The translations under genes were made by a program, and so were the position numbers. The notes under the pieces were generated by a model. It did not search any database. It was not told the origin of the DNA and saw only the letters and a list, made by a program, of their open reading frames with translations. From CBDUXT01 sp965371245 (lineage in GTDB: Bacteria; Planctomycetota; Phycisphaerae; UBA1845), in assembly GCA_965371245.1 (NCBI GenBank), contig CBDUXT010000011.1, positions 1-64,000 of the forward strand: DNA of 64,000 bases, written 5' to 3'. Shown here one piece after another: positions 17,080 to 25,567 of this stretch (positions are counted from its first letter, which is position 1; the number at the start of each line of letters is the position of its first letter).

Positions 17080-18389
17080 ACGGCCGACCGTCTCCGCCGT
17101 GGCCCTCTACTCCGGGATCGCCTGGTTCGAGAGGGGCGCGAGCCCGGTTGCGAAGCACGCGGGGTGACCGGACGACTTGCTACCGGTGCCGGCGTTGGAT
17201 CGACGGGCTCACGGGAACCCGCCGCACGCTTGAGCGGCTCGCGAATGAGTCGCTCGATCGCGCGGAGGTCGTCATGTTCTTGTGACGTGCAGAACGACAC
17301 CGCGATGCCGGTCGCTCCGGCCCGGCCCGTGCGGCCGATGCGATGGACATACGTTTCCGGCTCATGGGTCAGGTCGTAGTTGATGACGTGGGAGATGTCT
17401 TCGACATCCAGGCCACGAGCGGCGATGTCGGTCGCGATGAGCACGGGTGTTTCCGCGGACCGAAACTCACGCAACGCGCGGGTGCGTGCGTTCTGACTCT
17501 TGTTGCCGTGTAGCGCCGCGGCGGACACGCCGGCCTTGGCGAGTTGCTTCACGACCTTGTCCGCCCCGTGCTTGGTGCGCGTAAACACCAGAGCCCGGGT
17601 GTGCGGTGTTTGTGTCAACAGGCGCACCAACAGATTGGGCTTGTCGGGCTTCTCCACGTGATGGACCCAATGATCCACCGATGGGGCGGCCGACGAAACG
17701 CGCGCCACCTGCACCGGCACCGCGTCATGGAGGACATCGCCCGCGAGCTTGCGAATGGGTGAGGGCATCGTCGCCGAGAACAGCAACGTTTGACGCTTGC
17801 GCGGTACGTCGGCGAGAATCCGGCGCAAGTCGGGCAAGAAGCCCATGTCGAGCATGCGGTCCGCTTCATCGAGAACCAGGATCTCCGTGCTCTTGACACT
17901 GACCAACCCCTGCCCCATCAGGTCAAGCAGGCGCCCCGGCGTCGCGATCAGGATCTCCGGACCGGATCGCAGTGCGCGGACCTGTGCAGCCTGCTTCACC
18001 CCGCCAAAGATGACGGTCTGCCGCATGCTCGTGTATTGGCCGTAGGTGCGGAAGCTATCGTGAATCTGTTGCGCGAGTTCACGCGTCGGGCAAAGGACAA
18101 GGACGCGAATCCGCCCTCGCGACGACGAACGGGTCGATTGTCCGTTGTCGCCGGGCTTGCGTTGATTTGTGGCTCCGTTTCCCGCGGCGGCGCGCTGGCT
18201 CAGACGCTGGAGGATGGGCAAGGCGAACGCGGCCGTTTTGCCCGTACCGGTCTGGGCGCAGCCCAGTACATCGCGACCGGCGAGTACGATGGGAATTGCG
18301 TTGGATTGGATCGGAGTGGGGGTACGATAACCCGCCGCGCGAACGGCACGGAGGAGCGGCTCGGTGAGCCGCAAATCTTCAAATTGCAT
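17070..18389 (-). CDS. DEAD-box ATP-dependent RNA helicase (RhlE-like)
   Basis: 439 residues with the full helicase motif set: Q motif (TPTPIQSNAIP), Walker A (AQTGTGKT), PTRELA, TPGRL, DEAD followed by RMLDMGF, SAT, ARGLD and HRIGRTGRAG. The two RecA-like domains are complete. The C-terminal ~60 residues are Pro/Arg/Ser-rich, typical of the RNA-binding tails of the RhlE group. It probably unwinds RNA during ribosome assembly, mRNA decay or cold adaptation. The gene stands alone; two tight hairpins lie 40-95 bases upstream of its start and may form a structured leader. Confidence 0.93.
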   Translation of the reverse strand: MQFEDLRLTEPLLRAVRAAGYRTPTPIQSNAIPIVLAGRDVLGCAQTGTGKTAAFALPILQRLSQRAAAGNGATNQRKPGDNGQSTRSSSRGRIRVLVLCPTRELAQQIHDSFRTYGQYTSMRQTVIFGGVKQAAQVRALRSGPEILIATPGRLLDLMGQGLVSVKSTEILVLDEADRMLDMGFLPDLRRILADVPRKRQTLLFSATMPSPIRKLAGDVLHDAVPVQVARVSSAAPSVDHWVHHVEKPDKPNLLVRLLTQTPHTRALVFTRTKHGADKVVKQLAKAGVSAAALHGNKSQNARTRALREFRSAETPVLIATDIAARGLDVEDISHVINYDLTHEPETYVHRIGRTGRAGATGIAVSFCTSQEHDDLRAIERLIREPLKRAAGSREPVDPTPAPVASRPVTPRASQPGSRPSRTRRSRSRGPRRRRSAVVS

Positions 18390-18780
18390 TCAATACTTCT
18401 TCTTCTTGAAACCCCAGGCACGGATGTGTCGGACGCGCGTCGCGTCCGCCAAAGCCATCGGTACCCGGCTGTGCTCCGATGGCTGAGTTTCCACGGGATG
18501 CAGTCACGAATAGTAGGGTCCGCCTGCCACCTTGTCAACCAGTGCCCGATTCCGACGACTTCATGGAGGTCCGTGACCCTTCGGGCGCTGTTTCTCGCCT
18601 GCCACGAAAGGCCCCTGGGTCGCTGGCATGCGTGTTATCGGCACTTCGCGACGCGCCGTTTTTGCCGACCCGGGGGCGATCGGTCCGGACCAACCGACGA
18701 CCTTCGTAACCCAATGAAGGACTGTCACCCGCCGGGGCGTATGATCTCCTGCGTGAGAATCCGGGTCTTGGGAGACAGCC
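18390..18780. other. Helicase upstream region with two hairpins
   Basis: No gene seen. Two inverted repeats lie close together: a 7-bp stem with a 3-base loop at 18431-18447, and an 8-bp stem GCCATCGG/CCGATGGC with a 14-base loop at 18454-18483. On the minus strand both would sit in the 5' leader of the helicase mRNA. Confidence 0.45.
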
Positions 18781-19049
18781 ATGAGAACGAATCGCACGGT
18801 AGTACAGGCGGGCTGTGATTGCCAACGGATGTTCGGCCGCATGACGGCCCGGGATGAGGGCGGTCGGATCGTTTGCGGCAGCGGCTCGAGCATGGCGACC
18901 GCGTTACGCTGCGTAAGCAGTTGTGCGGTTGGCCCGAGGGAACGCCGGTGGTTCTGGAGGCAACCTTTGGCTGGCGCTGGCTCAGCGACAAGCTCGCCCG
19001 CCATCGTTCCGATCGGCTCTTGACCAGGAACCGCCCGGCCTCGGACTGA
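18781..19049 (+). pseudogene. IS110-family transposase N-terminal fragment, frameshifted
   Basis: The ATG at 18781 starts a frame (VVQAGCDCQRMFGRMTARD...GGRIV) that resembles the N-terminal DEDD domain of IS110/IS1111 transposases. Around 18871-18873 a TG appears where a TGG codon would restore the frame. Reading on after a one-base shift continues the family pattern (RQRLEHGDRVTLRKQLCGW, PEGTPVVLEATFGWRWL) until a stop at 19047-19049. Only about 90 of the usual 350-450 residues remain, so this is a dead fragment. The family call rests on motif wording, not on a search. Confidence 0.65.
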
Positions 19050-19122
19050 GTACCGCAGACCAGGTGGCAGATTCGTCGGGCCCTTCGTTACGGACGCCGT
19101 CACACGGTCGGCGACTGCTACA

Positions 19123-19793
19123 TCATCTCACTGGCTCGCAGTCGATATAACCCCACGACTCCAGGCCGCCATCGTCTTGAACTTGCTCCGACGTCCATTT
19201 GTATCCCGACGGGCCGATGTCGAAGAAGATGAGCCGCTTGGTGAAGCGACGCCCCTGATCGATCCCCCGCCTATCGAGAACCATCTTCCCTTCCTGATAG
19301 GCCGCCATGCCAGCTTCCTTGGAAGCCGGCCGCGAAGAAGGCGACGTCCCAACGTTTTCTTGGGGGGTTGAACATGCGGACCGAGAACCCGGTTCCCGTT
19401 TCACCGCAGGTTTCATCCATGATGCCCCAACCGTTCAGAATCCACTGCCCGGTCCACCGGCTGTGCGTCTCGCGCTCTGGAAAACCAACGCCCTTGAGCG
19501 CGTCCTTCGACCCCGCAAGGGATTCTGACCATTCCATGTCCGCAATGGATCGCCAGCCACCGCCTTTCAAGAAGTTGTGCCGCTTGCAGCCAAACTCGCC
19601 AATCACAAGAGCGGATTGCTGAAGCTCTTTTGGGGCTTTGCGTGCCGGCGGCCGTAAGGATCCAACTCGTTCGCCGCATGCTCGTTGTCAAGACTGATGC
19701 CCGAGTCGCCGACCGAGATCGCACGATGACGCGGAAACATCAGAAAAGGATCGGCAACACCGCCACCATGGTCCAACGGGCCAGCGTCTGCAT
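19123..19793 (-). pseudogene. Frameshifted small secreted protein (DUF1579-like)
   Basis: The likely original start is an ATG at 19793 with GAGGA 8 bases upstream, opening a signal-peptide-like run (MQTLARWTMVAVLPILF) that hits a stop at once. The protein-like reading resumes in another frame at about 19640 (APKELQQSALVIGEFGCKRH, SRWTGQWILNGWGIMDETC, RMFNPPRKRWDVAFFAAGF). At about 19320 it jumps to a third frame (AYQEGKMVLDRRGIDQ, YKWTSEQVQDDGGLESWGYI), ending at 19123. The order of pieces, the total of about 220 residues and the final W-x-S/D-G-G-type block resemble secreted DUF1579-type proteins. At least two frameshifts plus an early stop make it non-functional unless the assembly is wrong. 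Confidence 0.6.
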
Positions 19794-20201
19794 AATCAGT
19801 TTCCTCTCGTTCGATCGACTGTGCGAAACCAGAGAGCTGCGGGACATAACAGGAACCGTAGGAGCAACGCTCGTGGGTTGTAGGTTTCGAAGCACTACGC
19901 CGTTCAGATAGCCGGCCCCGGATGCCATAGTATTGTAATGCCTGTCGTGATCGGTGCCCAAGGGTTTGGGATCCTTTTCCCAGGAGCTACACCTCTATGT
20001 AGGGCGACGGTGCCCTGTCCTTGCCAAGCAAGGGTGGGGGATGGATGGTTCCGCGGGCTGTCGATTGGGTCGTCCGTCCCCCATCGCGAAAAGTGAAGGA
20101 TGGGGCACCCGCCACCACCAGAAGGTGGGCAATAGCCCGCCCTATCGTTCCGTCCGTGGGTTTCAAGCCCGCGGCTCGGGACGAGAAACTGGGGAAATTC
20201 T
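19794..20201. repeat. Repeat-rich intergenic stretch
   Basis: No credible gene. It contains an inverted copy of the dispersed GTGCCCCATCC...GGGGGACGGAC element (20071-20108), a GGGCAATAGCCCGCCC hairpin (about 20127-20143) and a CAAGCCCGCGGCTCGGGACG tail (about 20164-20183). Related pieces occur at 24380, 27600, 27795, 51260 and 53102. Confidence 0.55.
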
Positions 20202-21113
20202 TTAGTAACGTCCGGGTTTGCGTTCCCTGGCCGGAAGGATTTCCAGGCAGGTCGTCCACCAGCCGGAAAGGATGGTCGTGACGAACTCCTCGGGAATGCC
20301 TTCGGCTCGCATCTCTTGAGCCAGTCGTTCGTGCTGGTAGTGGACGGGAATGAAGGTGACGGTGGGGGAGTTATCCGGGTTCGCCTGGTCGGCCTCAAGG
20401 ATGGTGTACCAGACATGGGTGTTGCCGTCGTTTTCCGGCCGACCCAGGACGCCGACGTTGACGAAGAGCCGGTCGCCATTGAGCTTACGCTGCCACTTGA
20501 TCCCGGTGTGCGTCGCGACCATCACATCGCATTCACACTGATCGGCCACCCGTTCGAGAAAGTGCGTGGACGTCGTGCTCTCCCACAAGAACTCGTTCGT
20601 CCGGCGCGGACTGCCGTGGCAAAGCAGCACGCGCTTTGAGCCCAGGCGGATGCGGCGATGCGTCGGTAGTTCGCCCAGCCATGGTCGCCAGCGCGCGTCG
20701 GTGTTGCGAAACGTGTATTCGTAGCTGATCGCGGCAAAGTGATTGTCACGCGGGTCCGTGTAGCCGCACTGGCAATGCTTCAGGCCGCGGCTGATCGAAT
20801 CGTCGTAGTTCCCCTGAACGACATGCACATCGTTTTCGATGAGAAGGGGAAACACGCGATTGGGATGGGGACCAAAGGCGCCCAAATCGCCCAGGCAGAA
20901 GATGGCATCCACCCCGCGCTGTCGGGCGTCGGCGATGGCGGCTTCAAGAGCCAGGTAGTTGTTGTAGACACCACCGAACAAGGCGATGCGGGCATACCGG
21001 GGCTCTTCGCCGTCGGTTTGGCCCCGGGCAGGGTGATTCATGGCCGCGCTTCGCTTGGCCATGCCACCCGGAACTTCATGCCACCACGCTTTTTTACTCG
21101 CTGATCTCTGCAT
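20202..21113 (-). CDS. Calcineurin-like metallophosphoesterase
   Basis: 303 residues. The core starts around residue 40 (RIALFGGVYNNYLALEAAI). It then has the metallophosphoesterase motifs GDLGAFGPHP, GNYDD, LCHGSPR and ATHTGIKW, which in related enzymes ligate two metal ions. The first motif is GGVYNN where DxHxN is usual, so one first-site metal ligand appears replaced. The ATG at 21113 lies 12 bases after the radical SAM stop, so it is the third gene of an operon. A later ATG near residue 25 is a possible alternative start. The substrate is unknown; the context suggests it acts on the product or an intermediate of the two upstream enzymes. Confidence 0.85.
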   Translation of the reverse strand: MQRSASKKAWWHEVPGGMAKRSAAMNHPARGQTDGEEPRYARIALFGGVYNNYLALEAAIADARQRGVDAIFCLGDLGAFGPHPNRVFPLLIENDVHVVQGNYDDSISRGLKHCQCGYTDPRDNHFAAISYEYTFRNTDARWRPWLGELPTHRRIRLGSKRVLLCHGSPRRTNEFLWESTTSTHFLERVADQCECDVMVATHTGIKWQRKLNGDRLFVNVGVLGRPENDGNTHVWYTILEADQANPDNSPTVTFIPVHYQHERLAQEMRAEGIPEEFVTTILSGWWTTCLEILPARERKPGRY

Positions 21114-21125
21114 TCGTGTCGGCTT

Positions 21126-22052
21126 CTAGTTTTCACTAATGCTTGCCGCCGCCGTCGAGGCGTTCGAGCAGATGGCCCCATAGCGCCAGCATGTGTAACA
21201 GGCGACGTGGCGCAGCGGATAGTCGCGCACTGTCTCGGCGAGCGTCTCGCCCATTTTCGCGTTTGGCGCGTCGAGCAAAATGGGGCAGACCCAGACGCCC
21301 TGATCGGTCACCAAACGGGCGCTGCTGCACACGAGCTGACTCTGATCATATTCCTCCATCATCGCGCGGGTCAGCGTCGCCTCTTCGCCGTAGGCGCCGG
21401 TGCGATTGACCTCGGCGCCAAGCTTGAGAAGCGGCAGAATCTTGAGCCGCTGCCGATCGTATCCGATCCCGTGGAGCAGCGCGCGGAAGCCGGCCAACAC
21501 CTCGTCGTCCTCACCCTCCCACGTCCGAGTGATGGTTAGAATGGGCATGAAATCGTGTTCGACCAGCGCCCGAATGCCGTTCATGGCCCGGTCGAACGTG
21601 CCCTCTCCGCGGATCGGATCGTTCATCTTCGCGGTGTAGCCGTCCAGGCTGACGCGGATTTCGAGTGAGTACGGCGACTCGTCCGCCATTGTCCGGAGCC
21701 GCTTAAGCGTGGCCGGTTTAAAAAGCGTGGCGTTGGTCAGCACGGTGGCCGGCCCGTACCCAAGCGTGCGCTCGAGAATGTCGCACATCTTTGGGTTGGC
21801 GAACGACTCGCCGCCGGTGAAGTAATACTCCTTGACGCCCAGCGCCCTGGATTCCTCGAGGTAACGCTCGACGGTCTCGAGGGAGAGGAAGCCGAACTTG
21901 TCGTTCTCCGGCGAGCAACTGATGAAGCAGTGATGGCAGCGGAGGTTGCAAATCGTCCCGCCCACTTGGAACCAGAGCGTGTCCAGCTCGCGCGTGGCGA
22001 CCGTCGGGGCGTCGAGGTTGGGTACATTCATCTGCACGTACGACGTTGTCAC
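21126..22052 (-). CDS. Radical SAM enzyme with SPASM/twitch-like C-terminus
   Basis: 308 residues. The radical SAM cluster motif CNLRCHHC lies near residue 38, followed by the YYFTGGESFANP motif (GGE) and the LEIRVSLDG strand. The C-terminus has further cysteines (CSSARLV, WVCPILL, CYTCWRYG, ICSN) that could bind an auxiliary iron-sulfur cluster as in SPASM or twitch domains. It starts with GTG overlapping the stop of the upstream oxidoreductase by 4 bp, a sign of coupled translation. It would generate a 5'-deoxyadenosyl radical; the substrate is not evident. No precursor-peptide gene was recognised next to it. Confidence 0.88.
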   Translation of the reverse strand: MTTSYVQMNVPNLDAPTVATRELDTLWFQVGGTICNLRCHHCFISCSPENDKFGFLSLETVERYLEESRALGVKEYYFTGGESFANPKMCDILERTLGYGPATVLTNATLFKPATLKRLRTMADESPYSLEIRVSLDGYTAKMNDPIRGEGTFDRAMNGIRALVEHDFMPILTITRTWEGEDDEVLAGFRALLHGIGYDRQRLKILPLLKLGAEVNRTGAYGEEATLTRAMMEEYDQSQLVCSSARLVTDQGVWVCPILLDAPNAKMGETLAETVRDYPLRHVACYTCWRYGAICSNASTAAASISEN

Positions 22053-23317
22053 TGGTATTCGCCTGTCCGCGTTTGGCTGACGCCCGCTAACAACGAAAAC
22101 ACCTGGGCCACGTGAGATATTCCCGTTTGAATCAAAAATGTAGGGTCGCGACCGTAGCTCTTCGCTCCCAGGATGAAAAAGTTCGGCTCGGGGTTGATCA
22201 ATGTTTCCGTGGCCGAGGGTGTGCGGTCAAGGCAGTCGGCCGTGTTCTCGCCCATCAGGGCGGCCGCCAGCTTCATCGGTGCGCCGGTCGCGTAGCACTC
22301 GTGTACTTGCAATTCCCTGTACAACGAGTTGTCGGGGTGGTAGCCCACGTTAGCCAGCACCCGGTCGGCCTCGATCGCGAGTGCGTCACCCTGGGCGTTT
22401 TGCGCATGAACCACGAGCGTGTCCGGACTACTGCGCTCCAACCGTTCGACGGCAAAGCCACGATGACAGGGGAGTTGCGGAAAAGACGCTCGGGCGATGT
22501 CGTTGGCGCGTCGCGCCAGTGCCTGGCGAGCCGGTAGGCGATCATCGGGGATCTCGCGGATCGGCGACTGGCGATCACCGTGTGTCAGCCACGTGACCTT
22601 GGTCGCGGCGTCGGCCTTTGACAGCTCGTGCAAGGCGACGATCGTCGTGGCGGCCGAGTAGCCGGCACCGATCACGACGGTTCGTTTTCCGACGTACTTG
22701 CCGCGGTCAGCCCCGAGGACATCCTCGATATGATACGACACCAGGTTCCCCGCCGCCCGTTCGCCCAGCGCTGGTACACCGCCGTGCCCGAGCCGGTTCG
22801 GACAGTCGTAGGTGCCCGAAGCATCGATGACGACATCGGCCGTGACGATTGTTTCGTCGCCACCGGGCGTTTCGATCAAGAGCCGAAACGGATGCGTGGC
22901 CCGAGCCGGCGATCCAATCTCCTGCGGCTTGAGCAAGCCCGTTCGTCCGACGGACACCACGCGATGTCGCGTGTGGATGCGCCCCTTCATCACCGGCAAG
23001 TCGGCCAGCGGACGAAGGTATTGATCGACGTATTGACGCCCAGTCAGGCAGGCATCATCGGTTGGAAGGTCGGCCGCGCCACCGCCAGCGGCGTCCATCC
23101 CCGCCGCGCGGCGGCCACGATTCATCGAGAAAGGCGTGAAGAGAACGACATGCCCCCAGCGCCGCACGTTCGCGCCGACTTCGCCCGCTTCGTAGACGTC
23201 GAAGGGTAGGCCCATGCGCGCCGCGGTCGCCGCCGCCTCCAGCCCGATGGGTCCGGCGCCGATGATCGCGACCCGCCTCGGTGTTGTGGTTTGTGGAGCA
23301 ACCGGCCTCTCGGACAT
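22049..23317 (-). CDS. FAD-dependent NAD(P)-binding oxidoreductase
   Basis: 422 residues. An N-terminal dinucleotide fold (AIIGAGPIGLEAA, then an acidic YEAGEVG) binds FAD. A second GxGxSA-type motif (TVVIGAGYSAATT, about 215-228) should bind NAD(P)H. The segment VRRWGHVVLFTPFSMN is a distinctive conserved-looking block, and NFFILGAKSYGRDPTFLI lies near the C-terminus. The fold is that of flavin-containing monooxygenases and thioredoxin reductases, but no redox-active CxxC is seen. First gene of the operon with the radical SAM enzyme and the phosphoesterase. The reaction is unknown. Confidence 0.85.
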   Translation of the reverse strand: MSERPVAPQTTTPRRVAIIGAGPIGLEAAATAARMGLPFDVYEAGEVGANVRRWGHVVLFTPFSMNRGRRAAGMDAAGGGAADLPTDDACLTGRQYVDQYLRPLADLPVMKGRIHTRHRVVSVGRTGLLKPQEIGSPARATHPFRLLIETPGGDETIVTADVVIDASGTYDCPNRLGHGGVPALGERAAGNLVSYHIEDVLGADRGKYVGKRTVVIGAGYSAATTIVALHELSKADAATKVTWLTHGDRQSPIREIPDDRLPARQALARRANDIARASFPQLPCHRGFAVERLERSSPDTLVVHAQNAQGDALAIEADRVLANVGYHPDNSLYRELQVHECYATGAPMKLAAALMGENTADCLDRTPSATETLINPEPNFFILGAKSYGRDPTFLIQTGISHVAQVFSLLAGVSQTRTGEYQ

Positions 23318-23641
23318 GAGTTCAGCGTACGTGCCCAGACGTGGTTGAACAAGTGGGCAAGCCCGCTCAGCGCGCTAGGTGTGCACGACCGAATCGGCGG
23401 GCAGTTTTCAGAGCACAGGGCGCGAGCCCTGTGACCGGTCTGGTATGGTAGAAGCGCCCTGTGCTTGTTCGCATCGTGTCCGTGGGCTTGCGCCGACGGC
23501 TCTGACGCGGCGTGGCGCCGTCAAGATGGCTTTGCACGGTCCGCCCAAACTGTCACGCACCCGCGGCACTAGGGCGCCGCGCCGCTTGTGCTACAGAGCG
23601 ACCGAAGCCGGCGTAGGGTGGGTCCCGGACGCACCGCCTGT
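23318..23641. other. Intergenic stretch with a GNRA-loop hairpin
   Basis: No gene. A perfect 8-bp hairpin CACAGGGC/GCCCTGTG with a GCGA loop lies at 23414-23433. The string TAGGGTGGGTCCCGGACGCA near 23620 looks like a decayed dispersed repeat. Confidence 0.4.
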
Positions 23642-24097
23642 CTACGCGGAGATGTCCAGCTTGCCGCCGGCGGCTTGGCCCGCGTCCAAACTCTGAGTCG
23701 AGGTATCCGTGTTCGTCTGCTCGAACGTGTAGGAAGAGCTGGACGAATAAACGCTGAAGAACTGCTCCTGCGTGGTCCGGCCGCCGCCCAAACGACTCAT
23801 GGCCGTCTCCGAGTCGTCGCCCGACCCGGATCCCTTCTGCATGGCCGCCAGAAGCAGAATCAACGCGATCAACGCCTTGAGCAGCTCGTTGTCCTCGAGG
23901 GCTTGCGTCACCATCTGAAGCAACTGCGCCGCGGTCGCGCTGACCTCGCTGGAGGTGCGAGTCGTTCTGGAAAACTGCGTCATGGTGACGCTGGATGTTT
24001 GCGTGCTGACAAACGTCGATTCGCGCGCAGCGCTGGGCTGAATCATCTGCGGTTGCAATCGCCCGGCCCCCGGGTCAACGGACTGGATTGGCTCCAT
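23642..24097 (-). CDS. Small Ser/Thr/Gln-rich protein with one hydrophobic helix, unknown
   Basis: 151 residues from the ATG ending at 24097, which has a perfect AGGAGG 7 bases upstream; an ATG at 24145 would add 16 residues without support. The N-terminal third is rich in Ser, Thr and Gln. A single hydrophobic stretch (LLKALIALILLLAAM, about residues 72-86) follows a helical run (TAAQLLQMVTQALEDNELLK). The C-terminal third is again Ser-rich. There is no cleavable signal and no Cys. It could be a surface-appendage, secreted-substrate or membrane-associated protein. I do not recognise a family; the strong ribosome-binding site argues that it is a real gene. Confidence 0.65.
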   Translation of the reverse strand: MEPIQSVDPGAGRLQPQMIQPSAARESTFVSTQTSSVTMTQFSRTTRTSSEVSATAAQLLQMVTQALEDNELLKALIALILLLAAMQKGSGSGDDSETAMSRLGGGRTTQEQFFSVYSSSSSYTFEQTNTDTSTQSLDAGQAAGGKLDISA

Positions 24098-24619
24098 CTT
24101 CGCTCCTCCTGTTTCCTTCTCGGACCATGACGCAACGCGCGCCATGGACCGCGGCAGAAGGGGAGCAAAGGTTGCGCCGACAGTGATGTGGATTCTGGAT
24201 TTCTCGTAAATGACCGTCTTTCAAGAAGTTAGAACGCAGCGCGGCCGGCGGGGTAGCGGTCCGTCTGTACACCCATGTGGACGCGGCTCCACGTCGGCGT
24301 TGCTCAAACACATCATCGCTGGCGTGTGAGCGCGAGCCTGACCTGGGATCTCGGCTGCGACGGTGGGGCAAGGCGAGTGGTGCCCCATCCTTCGCTTCTT
24401 GCGCAGCGTGGGGGACGGACGAACGCCCGGAAGCGTCCCGGTGGCAATCCATTCCCCACTGGTGTTTTGCAATAACGGGGTCGCCGCGCTGATACAGGGG
24501 TCCGCAGGCTGGCGCCTGCGGCTCTGGATCGATGTACCCGTCGCACGCAAGCGCCACGGTCGCGTGTCCGGTGAGGCGTCCTTGACCCTGAAGCTCGGCG
24601 ACCTACGATCGCGGTCGTT
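24098..24619. repeat. Intergenic stretch with a dispersed repeat
   Basis: No credible gene in about 520 bases. The main recognisable item is a copy of the GTGCCCCATCCTTCGC...GTGGGGGACGGAC element at 24380-24420. Confidence 0.5.
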
Positions 24620-25444
24620 GTGGCGATGCAATCCCAAACCCAGCGATCCCTCCTACTGAGCTTCATCGGCTCGATCGCCGCGTGCGGACTCGTGGGTATC
24701 TACTGCCTGTTGATCGGGCGTATCGGTTGGCTGGAGGAGCGCATACTCGCAACGACGAGTGTCATCGGCGCGGCATCGATCCTCGCGCTCGCGTCGGCCG
24801 TCACCTGGGAACGGCGCCGCTGGCACCCGGTCGGGCCGCTCGGCGCGGCAGCCGCGACCGTCGCACTCGTGCTGGCCGTGGTGGCGATATGGGCGGAGCC
24901 CATCGAGCGATACTGGCCATATTTCTATGATGCCCTGTCGCTGGCATGGGTGGCCGCGGTGGCGCTGCCTCATGTGGGGCTGTTGTCCCTCGCGCGGTTG
25001 CGTCCGGGATACGAGTGGGTCCGACGTTGGACCAGCGTCGTCGTCTTCCTGCTAGCGCTGTTGATCGCCCTGGTACTTCTGGACTTCATCGACGACAGTG
25101 ACTTGTGGCTCCGCCCGGCCGGCATTCTAGCCATCACGGTCGCCTGTGGCACGATCGCCGTGCCCATCCTGCACCGCGTGTCGGCCATCCGAAAACGCGA
25201 GGAAGTCCGCACGGTCGAGCTGACCCTCACCCTGACCTGCCCCCGGTGTCAGCACAGCCAGACGCTACCGGTGGGTCGCTCGAAGTGCGCCCGCTGCGGC
25301 CTGGGCTTCAAGATCGAGATCGATGAGGGCAACTGTAAGAAATGCGGCTACCCGCTCTATCGCCTCGAGTCAGCCCAGTGCCCGGAATGTGGCACACCGA
25401 TCGCGGAGGCCACCGAGTCATCTCACGGGCAAGAGGCCGATTAG
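24620..25444 (+). CDS. Multi-pass membrane protein with two C-terminal zinc ribbons
   Basis: 274 residues with about six hydrophobic segments in the first ~190 residues. These are followed by four CxxC knuckles: CPRC...CARC and CKKC...CPEC, the second pair embedded in CKKCGYPLYRL, a wording common in Phycisphaerae membrane proteins. The ribbons probably lie in the cytoplasm and bind zinc; partners are unknown. The start is GTG at 24620 or ATG at 24626, with no clear ribosome-binding site for either. It converges with the acetyl-CoA synthetase gene; a hairpin 18 bases after the stop may separate the two. Confidence 0.78.
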   Translation: MAMQSQTQRSLLLSFIGSIAACGLVGIYCLLIGRIGWLEERILATTSVIGAASILALASAVTWERRRWHPVGPLGAAAATVALVLAVVAIWAEPIERYWPYFYDALSLAWVAAVALPHVGLLSLARLRPGYEWVRRWTSVVVFLLALLIALVLLDFIDDSDLWLRPAGILAITVACGTIAVPILHRVSAIRKREEVRTVELTLTLTCPRCQHSQTLPVGRSKCARCGLGFKIEIDEGNCKKCGYPLYRLESAQCPECGTPIAEATESSHGQEAD

Positions 25445-25461
25445 CAAGTTTCGTTCTCCCC

Positions 25462-25489
25462 TGAGCCGCGGGCTTCAGCCCGCGCGGTC
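25462..25489. repeat. GC-rich hairpin repeat between convergent genes
   Basis: GAGCCGCGGGCTTCAGCCCG forms a stem with a short loop and belongs to the dispersed CGCGGGCT...AGCCCGCG family in this window. Placed between the ends of two convergent genes, it could also act as a terminator. Confidence 0.5.
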
Positions 25490-25567
25490 TCTAGCCTGTG
25501 TACACATCGCAAAGAGCGGTTAACCCGACACCCGAAAACGGGGGTGCCTCCAGTCCATCGAGCACGC

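Noticed and set aside
18561..19103. A 180-residue minus-strand frame upstream of the helicase
   Set aside because: It lies opposite the IS110-type fragment, with no motifs or ribosome-binding site.
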